DNA of 60,881 bases from JAICLV01 sp036380925 (lineage in GTDB: Bacteria > Actinomycetota > Actinomycetes > Acidothermales > Acidothermaceae): the NCBI GenBank assembly GCA_036380925.1, contig DASVDW010000096.1, positions 1-60,881 of the forward strand, written 5' to 3'. The position numbers and the translations under genes were made by a program. Below, one piece after another: positions 1 to 8,764 of this stretch. The first letter of the stretch is position 1; every line of letters begins with the position of its first letter. The notes under the pieces are model-generated. The model saw nothing but the letters and a program-made list of their open reading frames with translations. It ran no database searches and was not told the origin of the DNA.

Positions 1-3
1 ATG

Positions 4-942
4 TCAGTCGACCAGACTGCGGCCGGTGAGCCGCAAGAAGACGTCTTCGAGCGTGCTGCGCCGCACCAGCACCGACACCGGTGTGAGGCCGCGATTGTGC
101 ACCTCGGCAAGGCAACCATCGCCGTCGACGGCATAGAGCAGCACCCGGTCTGGCAGCACCTCGACCCGGTCGCCAATCCCACCAAGCTTCTCAGCGGCGA
201 TCTCGTTCTCGCCCAGCGAAAAGCGCAACTCGACGACGTCGCGGCTGGAGTAGCGCTCGATGAGCTCGCGCGGCGAACCCTGGGCGGCGAATCGGCCCTT
301 GTCCATCACCACGAGCCGGTCGCACAGTTGCTCGGCCTCGTCCATGTAATGCGTGGTGAGCACGAGCGTCACGCCCTGTTGTTTCAACCGGAACAGCCGG
401 TCCCACACGACATGGCGGGCTTGCGGGTCGAGCCCGGTCGTCGGCTCGTCGAGCAACAACAGCTGCGGCTCGTTGATGAGCGAGCGCGCGATCGTGAGCC
501 GCCGCTTCATGCCGCCGGACAACGGCTCGACCGTGTCATCGGCGCGGTCGAGGAGCTGGACGAACTCCAGCAACTGGTCGCCGCGCTCGCGGGCCACCGC
601 GCGGGGCAGACCGAAGTACCGGCCGTAGATCAGCAGGTTCTCGCGGACGGTCAACTCAAGGTCGAGCGTGTCGAGCTGCGGGACGACGCCGAGCTTCGCT
701 CGGATGCGCGGCCCTTGCGTGCGCGGGTCGAGGCCGAGGATCCGCAAGGTGCCACCGGACGGCGGCGACACGCACCCGATCATGCGCATTGTCGAGCTCT
801 TGCCGGCGCCATTAGGACCGAGGAAACCAAACGCCTCGCCCGGCATCACGTCAAGGTCGATCCCGTCGACAGCGACGAAATCACCAAATCGCTTCACCAG
901 GCCGCGCGCATGAATCAGCGGCTCAGGTAGGTCCTCCGACAT
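4..942 (-). CDS. ABC transporter ATP-binding protein (DrrA/NodI-type exporter)
   Basis: Cytoplasmic ATPase of 312 residues that would power an export-type ABC transporter. Walker A GPNGAGKS lies at 42-49, the Q-loop glutamine near 89, signature LSGGM at 141-145, Walker B LLLLDE at 161-166 and the switch histidine near 198. The roughly 75-residue C-terminal extension is typical of the daunorubicin-resistance (DrrA) and NodI subfamily. The partner permease is not in the window; it would lie beyond the left edge, downstream on the same strand. The stop codon falls at positions 4-6, so the gene is complete. The ATG at 942 has no clear ribosome site, but a TACGGT -10-like hexamer ends 8 nt upstream. 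The substrate cannot be told from the ATPase. Confidence 0.93.
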   Translation of the reverse strand: MSEDLPEPLIHARGLVKRFGDFVAVDGIDLDVMPGEAFGFLGPNGAGKSSTMRMIGCVSPPSGGTLRILGLDPRTQGPRIRAKLGVVPQLDTLDLELTVRENLLIYGRYFGLPRAVARERGDQLLEFVQLLDRADDTVEPLSGGMKRRLTIARSLINEPQLLLLDEPTTGLDPQARHVVWDRLFRLKQQGVTLVLTTHYMDEAEQLCDRLVVMDKGRFAAQGSPRELIERYSSRDVVELRFSLGENEIAAEKLGGIGDRVEVLPDRVLLYAVDGDGCLAEVHNRGLTPVSVLVRRSTLEDVFLRLTGRSLVD

Positions 943-956
943 AGGCTACGACCGTA
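943..956 (-). promoter_or_regulatory. candidate leaderless -10 element for the ABC ATPase gene
   Basis: On the minus strand TACGGT (956-951) is followed by 8 nt and then the ATG at 942, with no purine-rich ribosome site. A TANNNT hexamer 6-8 nt before a start is the usual layout of leaderless actinobacterial mRNAs. No good -35 is visible. Confidence 0.35.
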
Positions 957-1003
957 TCTCGCCGAACCGTAACGTCGGAAACGGATACTCGCCGCGCACT
1001 ACC

Positions 1004-1468
1004 TCATTTCCGTACGCTGGCGGCGAACCGATCGGCGACCCGGATCGCGCTGTCGCCGACACGCAACGCGGCGAACCACAGCAACGCGAAGACCGCGCCG
1101 ATGAAGAACATCGTGGGGACGACGACACCGCAGGCCACCGCGAACAACTGCAGAATCGAACCCGCGACGAAGGCCCACCTCCGGGTGATGCGCGCGGCGA
1201 TCAGGACGCAGGCCAGCGCGAGCGCGCCGCCGACGCCGATCGCCGCCGGCGCGGAGACACCCGACGACACGATGGCCACGATGATCGCGAGCCAAAACAC
1301 CACGACTTCCATGGCGAGCACGCTCGACGCCAGCCGGCGCTTCCCCTTGATCGCGTCGCGACGCACCTGCGCCACGCGGGCCGCGAGCTCCTCCTCCGAG
1401 CGGTCGGCGTCCGGCTGAGTCGGCTCAGCGGACTCAGCGGGCTCAGTCGGCTCAGCCGGCTCAGTCAA
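1004..1468 (-). CDS. DUF4233 family membrane protein
   Basis: About 154 residues. An acidic N-terminal stretch built from repeats of the TEPAEP type is followed by a charged helix and four hydrophobic membrane segments in roughly residues 50-140. DUF4233 proteins characteristically follow folC in actinobacteria, as here. The function is unknown. The start chosen is a TTG that overlaps the folC stop as TTGA, which suggests translational coupling. The reading frame stays open upstream inside folC, so the start is not certain; an ATG at the first membrane segment is an alternative but would remove the whole N-terminal third. Confidence 0.78.
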   Translation of the reverse strand: MTEPAEPTEPAESAEPTQPDADRSEEELAARVAQVRRDAIKGKRRLASSVLAMEVVVFWLAIIVAIVSSGVSAPAAIGVGGALALACVLIAARITRRWAFVAGSILQLFAVACGVVVPTMFFIGAVFALLWFAALRVGDSAIRVADRFAASVRK

Positions 1469-2802
1469 CGCCCGCGCCTTAGCAGCGCGCGAGCCGCACC
1501 GGCGGTGACGACCGAACCGGTGACGATCACGCCGGCGCCGCCGAACTCGGCGTCCTCCTCCGCGATCTCCACCGCCGTTGCGATCGCGGCCGCGAGATCG
1601 CTCTCGACGTCGACGCGGTCGGGGCCGAAGACTTCGACGGCGACCGCCGCCAGCTCGTCGACCGGCATCGCGCGCGGCGACCCGTTCTCCGTCACGACGA
1701 CGCTGGTGAGGAATGGCTCGAAGGCGTCGAGGATGCCGACGACGTCCTTGTCGCCGAGCGTGGCGATGACCCCGACCACCCGGCGAAAGGCAAACGCCTC
1801 CCTGAGCGCATCGACCGTCACCCGGGCGCCGGCCGGATTGTGGGTCGCGTCGACGAGCACGGTCGGCGAGGAGCGCACCACTTCGAGCCGGCCCGGCGAC
1901 CGAACGCTGGCGAACCCCGCCCTCACGATCTCGGGATCGATGGGATGCTCGGCTGCGGTGAAGGCCTCCACCGCGGCCAGCGCGCAAGCGGCGTTCGACG
2001 CCTGGTGCCGACCGAACAGCGGCAGGAAGACCTCGTCGTAAGTGGCGTGCAAGCCCTGCAGCCGCAGGACCTGGCCGCCGACGGCGTTATCACGCGAGAC
2101 GACGCCGAACTCCAAGCCCTCTCGGGCGACGGTCGCGCCGACGTCGGCCGCCTTGCGCAACAGCACCTCCGCGGCGTCGACATGCTGCAATGACATGACG
2201 GCCGTCTGGCTCGGCTTGATGATGCCCGCCTTCTCGCCAGCGATTTGCGCGATGGTGTCGCCGAGATGCGCCATGTGGTCGAGGTCGATCGGCGTGATGA
2301 CCGAAACCGGCGCCGGCACGACGTTGGTGGCGTCAAGGCGACCGCCCATGCCGACCTCCACCACCGCCACGTCGACCGGTGCGTCGGCGAAGACGGCGAA
2401 GCCGAGACCGGTCATCGCCTCGAAAAACGAGAGCCGCACGTCCGATTGCGCGTCGACGATATCGAAGAACGGCGCCACCTGGTCGTAGTGATCGACGAAC
2501 GCCTCGGGCGAGATCGGCTCGCCGTCAAGGCAAATCCGCTCGGTGATCGACTCCAGATGCGGGCTGGTGTAGCGGCCGGTGCGCAAATCGAGGGCCCGCA
2601 GCAACGCGTCGACCATCCGCGCGGTCGACGTCTTCCCGTTCGTGCCCGCGACGTGCACGACGGGATACGCCAGGTGCGGATCGCCGAGCGCGTGCATCAA
2701 GGCGGTCATGCGCTCGAGCTTCCACTCGATGCGCGACTCCGGCCAGCGCGCGAGCAGTTCCTTTTCGACGCGGTCCAACGCCTGCGCGACGTCGTCGGTC
2801 AT
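1465..2802 (-). CDS. folC: bifunctional folylpolyglutamate synthase / dihydrofolate synthase
   Basis: Cytoplasmic ATP-dependent ligase of 445 residues that adds glutamate to dihydropteroate and to reduced folates. The Mur-ligase-type P-loop GTNGKTS is at 53-59. The protein then shows the central ATP-binding domain (GEKAGIIK segment) and a C-terminal ligase domain with a DATHNPAGA motif, all diagnostic of FolC. The length is normal for the family. Its ATG overlaps the valS stop by 4 nt (ATGA) and its stop overlaps the DUF4233 start, so valS-folC-DUF4233 looks like one transcript, as in mycobacteria. Confidence 0.96.
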   Translation of the reverse strand: MTDDVAQALDRVEKELLARWPESRIEWKLERMTALMHALGDPHLAYPVVHVAGTNGKTSTARMVDALLRALDLRTGRYTSPHLESITERICLDGEPISPEAFVDHYDQVAPFFDIVDAQSDVRLSFFEAMTGLGFAVFADAPVDVAVVEVGMGGRLDATNVVPAPVSVITPIDLDHMAHLGDTIAQIAGEKAGIIKPSQTAVMSLQHVDAAEVLLRKAADVGATVAREGLEFGVVSRDNAVGGQVLRLQGLHATYDEVFLPLFGRHQASNAACALAAVEAFTAAEHPIDPEIVRAGFASVRSPGRLEVVRSSPTVLVDATHNPAGARVTVDALREAFAFRRVVGVIATLGDKDVVGILDAFEPFLTSVVVTENGSPRAMPVDELAAVAVEVFGPDRVDVESDLAAAIATAVEIAEEDAEFGGAGVIVTGSVVTAGAARALLRRGR

Positions 2803-5450
2803 CTTGGCGGCAGCGCGTCGAGTTGCCCGCGAAGTCGGACGACGTCCGCCTGCGCCGCGGCCAGTCGGGACCGCATCTTCTCGATAACCGGCTGCGGCGC
2901 CTTGCCGGTGAACTGGGGGTTGCCGAGCTTCTGCTCAGCCAGCGCGACCTCGCTCCGCGCGACATCGAGCGCCTTTTGCAGGCGGGCCCGCTCTTTCGCG
3001 ACGTCGATGGCGCCCGACAGATCGAGCGCCACCCGAATGTCGCCGACCACCAAGCCCGCGGTCTCCGCGAAATCAGCGGTCGGTTCTTGCAACCGCGCGA
3101 GCGAGCGGATCTGGTCTTCGAACGACGCCAGCGAGGAATCGGCGATGCCGCTGATGCGCGCGGGCACTCGTTGGCCGGGCCGTAGCCCTTGCTCGGCCCG
3201 GAACCGGCGCACCTCGGTGACGACCGCCTGCAGTTGCGCGACGCGCTTCTCGTCGTCCGGATACGTTGTCTCGACGTCGAGAAGCCTCTCGCCACCGGAC
3301 ACCAGACCGGTCGGCCACGGAGCGACCACGACCGACTCGCCGCCGGTGAGCGTGCGCCACAACTCGTCGGTGACGAACGGAATCACCGGGTGCCACAGCC
3401 GAAGCAGCGCGTCGAGCACATGGCCCAAGACGGTGCGGGTGGCGGCCCCCTCGGCGCCGCCACGCTCGAGCGGGAGCTTGGCCAACTCGACGTACCAGTC
3501 GCAAAACTCGTCCCACGTGAAGTGGAAGAGCACATCGCACGCCTTGGCGAACTCGAAGTCGTGGAGATGCGCGTCGACCTCGCGCGCGGTGAACGCAAGC
3601 CTGGAGAGGATCCACCGATCCGGTGTGGCGAGCGCGCTGGAGTCTGGCAACGGCGCATGCGCGTCGGCGCCGTTGAGCATGGCGAATCGGGCCGCGTTCC
3701 AAAGTTTGTTGACGAAGTTGCGCGACGCTTGCGCCCACTCGTCACCGAGCGAGACGTCACCCCCGGGCGCGGCGCCGCGCGCGACGGTGAACCGGGTGGC
3801 GTCGGCGCCGTAGGTCTCGATCCACGACAGCGGGTCAATGCCGTTGCCCGACGACTTGCTCATCTTGCGTCCGCGCTCGTCGCGCACGAGGCCGGTCAGG
3901 GCGATGGTGTGGAACGGCACCGAACCGGCTGGGCCCCGATCGGTCATCGCGTAGAGCCCGAACATCATCATGCGGGCGACCCAGAAGAAGATGATGTCGT
4001 AGCCGGTGAGCAACACCGACGTCGGATAGAACCGCTTCAGGTCTTCGGTGTCGGTCGGCCAACCGAGCGTCGAAAACGGCCAGAGACCCGACGAGAACCA
4101 GGTGTCGAGAACGTCGTCGTCTTGCCGCCATCCGTCGCCGGACGGCGCCTCGTCGTCGGGCCCGACGACAACCGTCTCGCCATCGGGTCCGTACCACACC
4201 GGGATGCGATGCCCCCACCACAACTGGCGGCTGATGCACCAGTCGTGCATGTTGTCGACCCAGTCGAAGTAATTGCGCGCCATCTCGGGGGGATGGATCG
4301 CGACCCGGCCGTCGCGAACGGCGTCACCCGCCGCCTTGGCCAGTGACTCCACCTTCACAAACCACTGCAGGGAAAGCCGCGGCTCGACGACGGTGTCGCA
4401 TCGCGAGCAGTGGCCGACCGCGTGCACGTACGGTCGCTTCTCTGCGACGATGAGCCCGAGCTCGCGCAACGCGGCGGTGACCGCGGGCCGCGCCTCGAAC
4501 CGGTCGAGGCCTTCGAACGGCCCGGGCGCGGTGATGACCCCCCGCTCGTCCATCACGGTGATCGCCGGCAGGTTGTGCCGTTGCCCGATTTCGAAGTCGT
4601 TGGGATCGTGCGCGGGCGTCACCTTCACCGCGCCCGTGCCGAACGAGGGGTCGACGTGCTCGTCGGCGACGATGGGAATCCGGCGGCCGGTGAGCGGAAG
4701 CTCGATGTCGGCGCCAACAAGATGCGCGTAGCGCTCATCGTCGGGATGCACCGCGACGGCCGTGTCGCCGAGCATGGTCTCCACCCGCGTCGTGGCAACG
4801 GTGATGGGTCCGTAGGAGATCGAGACGAGCTCGCCTTCGTCGTCCGAGTGCTCGACCTCGATGTCAGACAGGGCGGTGAGACAGCGCGGGCACCAGTTGA
4901 TGATCCGCTCGGCACGGTAGATCAAGCCGTCGTCGAACAAGCGCTTGAACATCGTCAAGACGGCGGCGGACAGGCCATCGTCCATCGTGAAACGCTCGCG
5001 GCTCCAGTCGACGCCGTCGCCGAGCCTGCGCATCTGGCTCAAGATGCGCCCGCCGTACTCCTGCTTCCACTGCCACACCCGCTCGACAAACGCCTCGCGG
5101 CCGATGTCGTGACGCGAAAGGCCCTCTTTGGCGAGCTCGCGCTCGACGACGTTCTGGGTGGCGATGCCCGCGTGGTCCATGCCGGGCAGCCACAACGTCT
5201 CGTAACCCTGCATTCGCCGCCATCGGGTCAGCACGTCCATCAGCGTGTGGTTGAGGGCGTGCCCCATGTGCAGCTGCCCTGTGACGTTGGGCGGCGGCAA
5301 GACGATCACATACGGCGGTCGGTCGCTGCCGACGTCCGCCGTGAAATAGCCGCGTTCGACCCACTGCTCGTACAGCCGCGACTCGACGCTGCCCGGCGTG
5401 TAGACCGGCGGCAACGCGGAACCCACGCTGAGGTCTTGGTCGGTCGTCAC
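2799..5450 (-). CDS. valS: valyl-tRNA synthetase
   Basis: Class I aminoacyl-tRNA synthetase of 883 residues charging tRNA-Val. The HIGH signature appears as HMGH at 61-64 and KMSKS is intact near residue 528, within GRKMSKSSGNG. The editing domain lies between them, and a C-terminal coiled-coil arm occupies about residues 820-883. I place the start at the GTG at 5450, which gives the usual N-terminus ahead of the LPPPNVTGQLHMGH block. There is no ribosome site there, but TAGACT ends 7 nt before the GTG, fitting a leaderless mRNA. The frame stays open for another 640 nt upstream; that part is antisense-like and not homologous to ValS. Confidence 0.96.
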   Translation of the reverse strand: MTTDQDLSVGSALPPVYTPGSVESRLYEQWVERGYFTADVGSDRPPYVIVLPPPNVTGQLHMGHALNHTLMDVLTRWRRMQGYETLWLPGMDHAGIATQNVVERELAKEGLSRHDIGREAFVERVWQWKQEYGGRILSQMRRLGDGVDWSRERFTMDDGLSAAVLTMFKRLFDDGLIYRAERIINWCPRCLTALSDIEVEHSDDEGELVSISYGPITVATTRVETMLGDTAVAVHPDDERYAHLVGADIELPLTGRRIPIVADEHVDPSFGTGAVKVTPAHDPNDFEIGQRHNLPAITVMDERGVITAPGPFEGLDRFEARPAVTAALRELGLIVAEKRPYVHAVGHCSRCDTVVEPRLSLQWFVKVESLAKAAGDAVRDGRVAIHPPEMARNYFDWVDNMHDWCISRQLWWGHRIPVWYGPDGETVVVGPDDEAPSGDGWRQDDDVLDTWFSSGLWPFSTLGWPTDTEDLKRFYPTSVLLTGYDIIFFWVARMMMFGLYAMTDRGPAGSVPFHTIALTGLVRDERGRKMSKSSGNGIDPLSWIETYGADATRFTVARGAAPGGDVSLGDEWAQASRNFVNKLWNAARFAMLNGADAHAPLPDSSALATPDRWILSRLAFTAREVDAHLHDFEFAKACDVLFHFTWDEFCDWYVELAKLPLERGGAEGAATRTVLGHVLDALLRLWHPVIPFVTDELWRTLTGGESVVVAPWPTGLVSGGERLLDVETTYPDDEKRVAQLQAVVTEVRRFRAEQGLRPGQRVPARISGIADSSLASFEDQIRSLARLQEPTADFAETAGLVVGDIRVALDLSGAIDVAKERARLQKALDVARSEVALAEQKLGNPQFTGKAPQPVIEKMRSRLAAAQADVVRLRGQLDALPPR

Positions 5451-5463
5451 GGCGTCGAGTCTA
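5451..5463 (-). promoter_or_regulatory. candidate leaderless promoter -10 of valS
   Basis: TAGACT (5463-5458) stands 7 nt before the valS GTG, and no Shine-Dalgarno sequence is present. This matches the TANNNT layout of actinobacterial leaderless genes. The same hexamer precedes ettA. Confidence 0.45.
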
Positions 5464-5530
5464 AGGAGCCCGGGCGGCGCGCTCGCACTGGTGTCCGGCG
5501 CGCGCCGTCCGGCTCCCCGCCAAACGAGCC

Positions 5531-5980
5531 TCAGATCTTCAGCAGCCGGTCGAAGAACTCCCGGTAGGCGCGCAGTGCCTGGCGAAGGTTTTCGGTGGCG
5601 GCTTCCTCGCCTTCGGCGGCCCATCGCTGCTCCAGCTGCGACCGCCGAGCGGAGAAGCCCGCCGTGACCGCGTCGACGACCTCCCCTACCAACGTGTCGG
5701 CCCGGTCGACCGCGCCACGCGGCTCGTCGACGAACCCGGTCTGAACGTCGCGCCACCGCGCCTCGAACTCGTCCCGCTGGCGACCGGTGAGTAGCTCGGT
5801 GTCGCTCCTCGCGGCGGTGTCGGTCCGCGTCGCGGCGTCGGTCTGCGCGGCGGCGCCGCCCTCGACCCGCAAATCGGCGGTTCCTCCGGCGTCGCGCCCG
5901 GTGGCGGTCTCCCGCCCTTCGTCGTCGACCACCCGCAGGTCGTCCGTGCGAACGTCGGGGCCTTGAGGCGTGGCAGTCAT
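5531..5980 (-). CDS. conserved hypothetical protein, paralogue of the gene upstream
   Basis: 149 residues, not recognised. The first half is disordered, rich in Ala, Thr, Asp and Gly. The second half is helical and carries RWRDVQTGFVDEPRGAVDRA, then DTLV, followed by a glutamine- and arginine-rich helix ending in REFFDRLL. The same pattern (SVQARFVDQPREAVADAESL; YRAMFDSLL) occurs in the neighbouring gene at 5977-6537, so the two are diverged tandem copies of one domain. The ATG overlaps the upstream stop as ATGA, indicating coupled translation. There is no signal peptide, so this copy should be cytoplasmic while its partner is membrane-anchored. Confidence 0.82.
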   Translation of the reverse strand: MTATPQGPDVRTDDLRVVDDEGRETATGRDAGGTADLRVEGGAAAQTDAATRTDTAARSDTELLTGRQRDEFEARWRDVQTGFVDEPRGAVDRADTLVGEVVDAVTAGFSARRSQLEQRWAAEGEEAATENLRQALRAYREFFDRLLKI

Positions 5981-6537
5981 CGTCGACCTCCCGCGCTGGC
6001 GCCGCTGGGTTCGGGCTTGAGCAGCGAGTCGAACATCGCGCGGTAGTGCACCATCGCAGCGCGCAGCTCCTCGGTCGTCGCCTCGCCATCCGAGTCGCGC
6101 ATCGCGATCTCGTGCGCTGCCCGGTAGTGGTTCAAGACGTCGGCGTGGTCGACGGACAGATCGGCTTCTTGCTGGTCGAACTCGCCGACGGGGTAGCCGC
6201 GCTGCTGCATGACGTCGCGCACCAGGGATTCGGCGTCCGCGACGGCCTCGCGCGGCTGGTCGACGAAGCGCGCCTGCACGCTTCGCCACGACGCCGCGAA
6301 CGCCTCGCGCTGCATGGCGTCCAACGGACGAATGTTGAGCTGCTGACGACGCTGCGTCCGCTGCTCGAGTTCCTGCTCGGCGGCGCGCCGGCCGCCCGTC
6401 TTTTCGACGACCCGGTCATATTCCGGGCCGAAACGCTCGTGGAGTGCGGCAGTGCGCCTTCGAGTGAGCATCAGCGCGGCGAGCGCGACAAGCGCGATCG
6501 CCAAGACGACCGCCAGCACGATGACAGCGACCAGCAT
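5977..6537 (-). CDS. conserved hypothetical protein with N-terminal membrane anchor
   Basis: 186 residues, function not recognised. Residues 1-25 form one strong transmembrane helix followed by RRR, which predicts an inside C-terminus. The rest is a charged helical domain whose core (roughly residues 85-105, FVDQPREAVADAESL) is shared with the downstream gene at 5531-5980. An AGGGAGG ribosome site lies just upstream of the ATG at 6537. It is the first gene of a two-gene operon divergent from tryptophanase. Confidence 0.85.
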   Translation of the reverse strand: MLVAVIVLAVVLAIALVALAALMLTRRRTAALHERFGPEYDRVVEKTGGRRAAEQELEQRTQRRQQLNIRPLDAMQREAFAASWRSVQARFVDQPREAVADAESLVRDVMQQRGYPVGEFDQQEADLSVDHADVLNHYRAAHEIAMRDSDGEATTEELRAAMVHYRAMFDSLLKPEPSGASAGGRR

Positions 6538-6674
6538 CGGTCCTCCCTTGTTTATGGGGACCCCGACCCCATCAGACCCCGGCAGAATTCCCCTGCCAGT
6601 CCGCGCGAAACGCTGACCGCTGTCCCGGCCACCGACTTCACGCGGTCACCGCACGCCTTCGGTCGGACACGTCT

Positions 6675-6685
6675 TACAGTCAGGC
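6675..6685 (+). promoter_or_regulatory. candidate leaderless -10 for the tryptophanase gene
   Basis: TACAGT (6675-6680) is 5 nt before the ATG at 6686. No ribosome site lies between them and no good -35 is evident. The 148-bp upstream gap (6538-6685) holds no Trp-containing TnaC-like leader: the one short frame, starting at 6554, encodes no Trp. Confidence 0.35.
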
Positions 6686-8062
6686 ATGGCCTTTCACACG
6701 ATCATCGAGCCCTTTCGCATCCACTCGGTCGAACCCCTGCGGATGACGACGGAGGACCAGCGCCGCGCCGCGATCCGGGACGCGGGCTACAACCTGTTCA
6801 ACTTGCACGCCGCCGACGTGCTCATCGACCTGCTCACCGACTCCGGCACCGGCGCGATGTCACGCGACCAGTGGGCCGGCATCCAGCGAGGGGACGAGAG
6901 CTACGCCGGATCGCCGTCGTGGTTCGCCTTCCTCGAGAGCGTGCGCGACCTCTTCCCGTACGAACACGTGATTCCGACGCACCAAGGTCGGGCGGCCGAG
7001 AAGATCCTCTTCACCGCGGTCGGCGGGCCGGGCAAGACGGTCCCGAACAACACGCATTTCGACACCACGCGGGCCAATGTCGAGTACTCCGGCGCGCGCG
7101 CCGTCGACCTGGTCATCGCCGAGGGCCGCGACCCTCGGGCCGATCATCCGTTCAAGGGCAACATGGATCTCGCCGCGCTCGAGGCGCTGCTCACGGCCGC
7201 CGCGCCCGGCGAGGTGCCGCTGGTGATGATGACGATCACCAACAACTCCGGCGGCGGTCAACCGGTCTCGATGGAAAACCTCCGCGCCACAAAGGAAATC
7301 TGCGCGCGACACGGCGTGCCGCTCTTCCTCGACGCATGCCGATTCGCGGAGAACGCCTGGTTTATCCGCAGCCGCGAGCCCGGCTACACCGATCGCGATG
7401 TGCGCGACATCGTGCGCGAGATGGCCAGCCTCGCGGACGGCATGACGATGAGCGCGAAGAAAGACCCGCTGGGCAACATCGGAGGCTGGCTGGCGATGAA
7501 CGACGACGCGCTCGCCGCGAAATGCCGGACCCTGCTGATCCTCACCGAGGGCTTCCCCACGTACGGCGGCCTCGCCGGACGCGACCTCGAGGCGCTCGCC
7601 CAAGGGCTGCGCGAGGCGACCGACCACGACTACTTGCGGTACCGGATCCGCTCGACCGCCTATCTCGGCGAGGCGCTCGACAAGGCCGGCGTGCCGGTTG
7701 TGCTGCCCATCGGCGGGCACGCGGTGTACATCGACGCGAAGTCGCTGCTGCCGCACATCGACCCGCTGTCGTACCCAGGGCAGGCGCTCGCGGTCGCGTT
7801 GTACGAGACCGGCGGCGTGCGCGGGTGCGAAATCGGCTCGGTGATGTTCGGGCGGCAACCCGACGGCAGCGAGCAGCCGGCGGCGATGGAGCTGGTGCGG
7901 CTGGCCATCCCCCGCCGCACCTACACCCAAAGCCACGTCGATTACGTCATCGAGGTCTGCCTGCAGGTGGCCGAGCGGGCGTCGGGTCTGCGCGGCCTGC
8001 GGATCGTCGACGAACCACCCGCGCTTCGGCATTTCACCGCCCGGTTCGCGCCGCGCGACTGA
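6686..8062 (+). CDS. tnaA: tryptophanase / beta-eliminating lyase
   Basis: PLP-dependent beta-eliminating lyase of 458 residues, cytoplasmic. The fold markers of tryptophanase and tyrosine phenol-lyase are present: THQGRAAE near the N-terminus, LFLDACRFAENAWFI, and MSAKKD with the likely Schiff-base lysine at K259. Two positions favour tryptophanase. The segment reads CEIGSVMFGR, where tyrosine phenol-lyase has ERG with its substrate-binding arginine. The C-terminus has LRHFTAR with the tryptophanase-type histidine, where phenol-lyase has Phe. The likely reaction is tryptophan to indole, pyruvate and ammonia. No tryptophan permease or TnaC leader is adjacent. The last 121 nt overlap the end of the opposing STAS gene. 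Confidence 0.9.
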   Translation: MAFHTIIEPFRIHSVEPLRMTTEDQRRAAIRDAGYNLFNLHAADVLIDLLTDSGTGAMSRDQWAGIQRGDESYAGSPSWFAFLESVRDLFPYEHVIPTHQGRAAEKILFTAVGGPGKTVPNNTHFDTTRANVEYSGARAVDLVIAEGRDPRADHPFKGNMDLAALEALLTAAAPGEVPLVMMTITNNSGGGQPVSMENLRATKEICARHGVPLFLDACRFAENAWFIRSREPGYTDRDVRDIVREMASLADGMTMSAKKDPLGNIGGWLAMNDDALAAKCRTLLILTEGFPTYGGLAGRDLEALAQGLREATDHDYLRYRIRSTAYLGEALDKAGVPVVLPIGGHAVYIDAKSLLPHIDPLSYPGQALAVALYETGGVRGCEIGSVMFGRQPDGSEQPAAMELVRLAIPRRTYTQSHVDYVIEVCLQVAERASGLRGLRIVDEPPALRHFTARFAPRD

Positions 8063-8667
8063 CCGCCCGCCCTGACGGCGAGCCGACGCGGTCGCGCCGA
8101 TTCAAACTCGCCATGCTCGCGCACGCCGCGGCCGGGTGACCGACGCGCTGTCAGCGCCACGATCGGTTGCGGTGTGTGTGTGCTCAGATCGATGATCCGT
8201 TGGCGCGCGCTCGCGCGGTCCGGCCGTCGCGCGGTCGAACCATCGAGGTTGTCCGCGTGGCGGGCGAACTCGTCGTCGCGGTCGTCGTCAAGGTCGTCGT
8301 AGTCGCGGTCGTCGTAGTCACGTGACCGGCTGATCGGAATCAGCCGTCCTAGGCCGGACGACTCCAGCACCCGCAGCACCGGCCGGCACCCGACGACCAG
8401 GCGCAACGCGGCCCGACTGGCCTGTGCGGCCGCGTGTGCCTTCGCCAGCGCGCTCACCAGCCAGTAATCGGCGGCCGGCAGGTCCGACAGATCGACGACG
8501 ACCACCTCTCCAGGCTTGGCAAGGGCGCGGACGACCGTCGCCAGCAGCCCGGCGGTCTTGCGCCGCGCCGCGCCGCGGACCTCGATCACCGTGGAACCGT
8601 GGCGGTACATCACGACTCGCACGTTGAAACTGCCGAGAACCGCGGTGCGGCGATGCGGCGGTGTCAT
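7942..8667 (-). CDS. STAS-domain protein (anti-sigma-factor-antagonist-like)
   Basis: About 241 residues. Residues 10-105 look like a STAS fold: VMYRHGSTVIEVRGAA, then VVVDLSDLPAADYWLVSAL, then a helix and LRLVVGCRPVLRVL. The usual phosphorylatable serine motif DSSG is not obvious (the equivalent region reads PAADYW), so a phospho-switch role is doubtful. An Asp/Arg-rich linker (near residue 120) follows, then an Arg-rich tail of about 100 residues that runs antisense into tryptophanase. The tail composition looks non-coding, so the true C-terminus could be earlier if the genome differs. The ATG at 8667 has a strong AGGAGG site. Confidence 0.72.
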   Translation of the reverse strand: MTPPHRRTAVLGSFNVRVVMYRHGSTVIEVRGAARRKTAGLLATVVRALAKPGEVVVVDLSDLPAADYWLVSALAKAHAAAQASRAALRLVVGCRPVLRVLESSGLGRLIPISRSRDYDDRDYDDLDDDRDDEFARHADNLDGSTARRPDRASARQRIIDLSTHTPQPIVALTARRSPGRGVREHGEFESARPRRLAVRAGGQSRGANRAVKCRSAGGSSTIRRPRRPDARSATCRQTSMT

Positions 8668-8705
8668 GGCGGCCGCCTCCTTTGCTCGGGCCGTCAAGGA
8701 AAAAT

Positions 8706-8762
8706 GGATGGCGTCACGTGCCGGCGCGGAGCCCCCCACCATCGCCGCTCGTGACGCCATCC
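8706..8762 (-). terminator. intrinsic terminator after the DUF1918 gene
   Basis: Perfect 13-bp inverted repeat: GGATGGCGTCACG at 8706-8718 and its complement at 8750-8762, with a 31-nt loop. Read on the minus strand the stem is followed by ATTTTTCC. It begins 3 nt after the DUF1918 stop, so it fits a rho-independent terminator separating that gene from the STAS gene. The large loop is unusual. Confidence 0.65.
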
Positions 8763-8764
8763 GG

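Noticed and set aside
6538..6685. TnaC-type Trp leader before tryptophanase
   Set aside because: The only short frame (from 6554) has no Trp codon.
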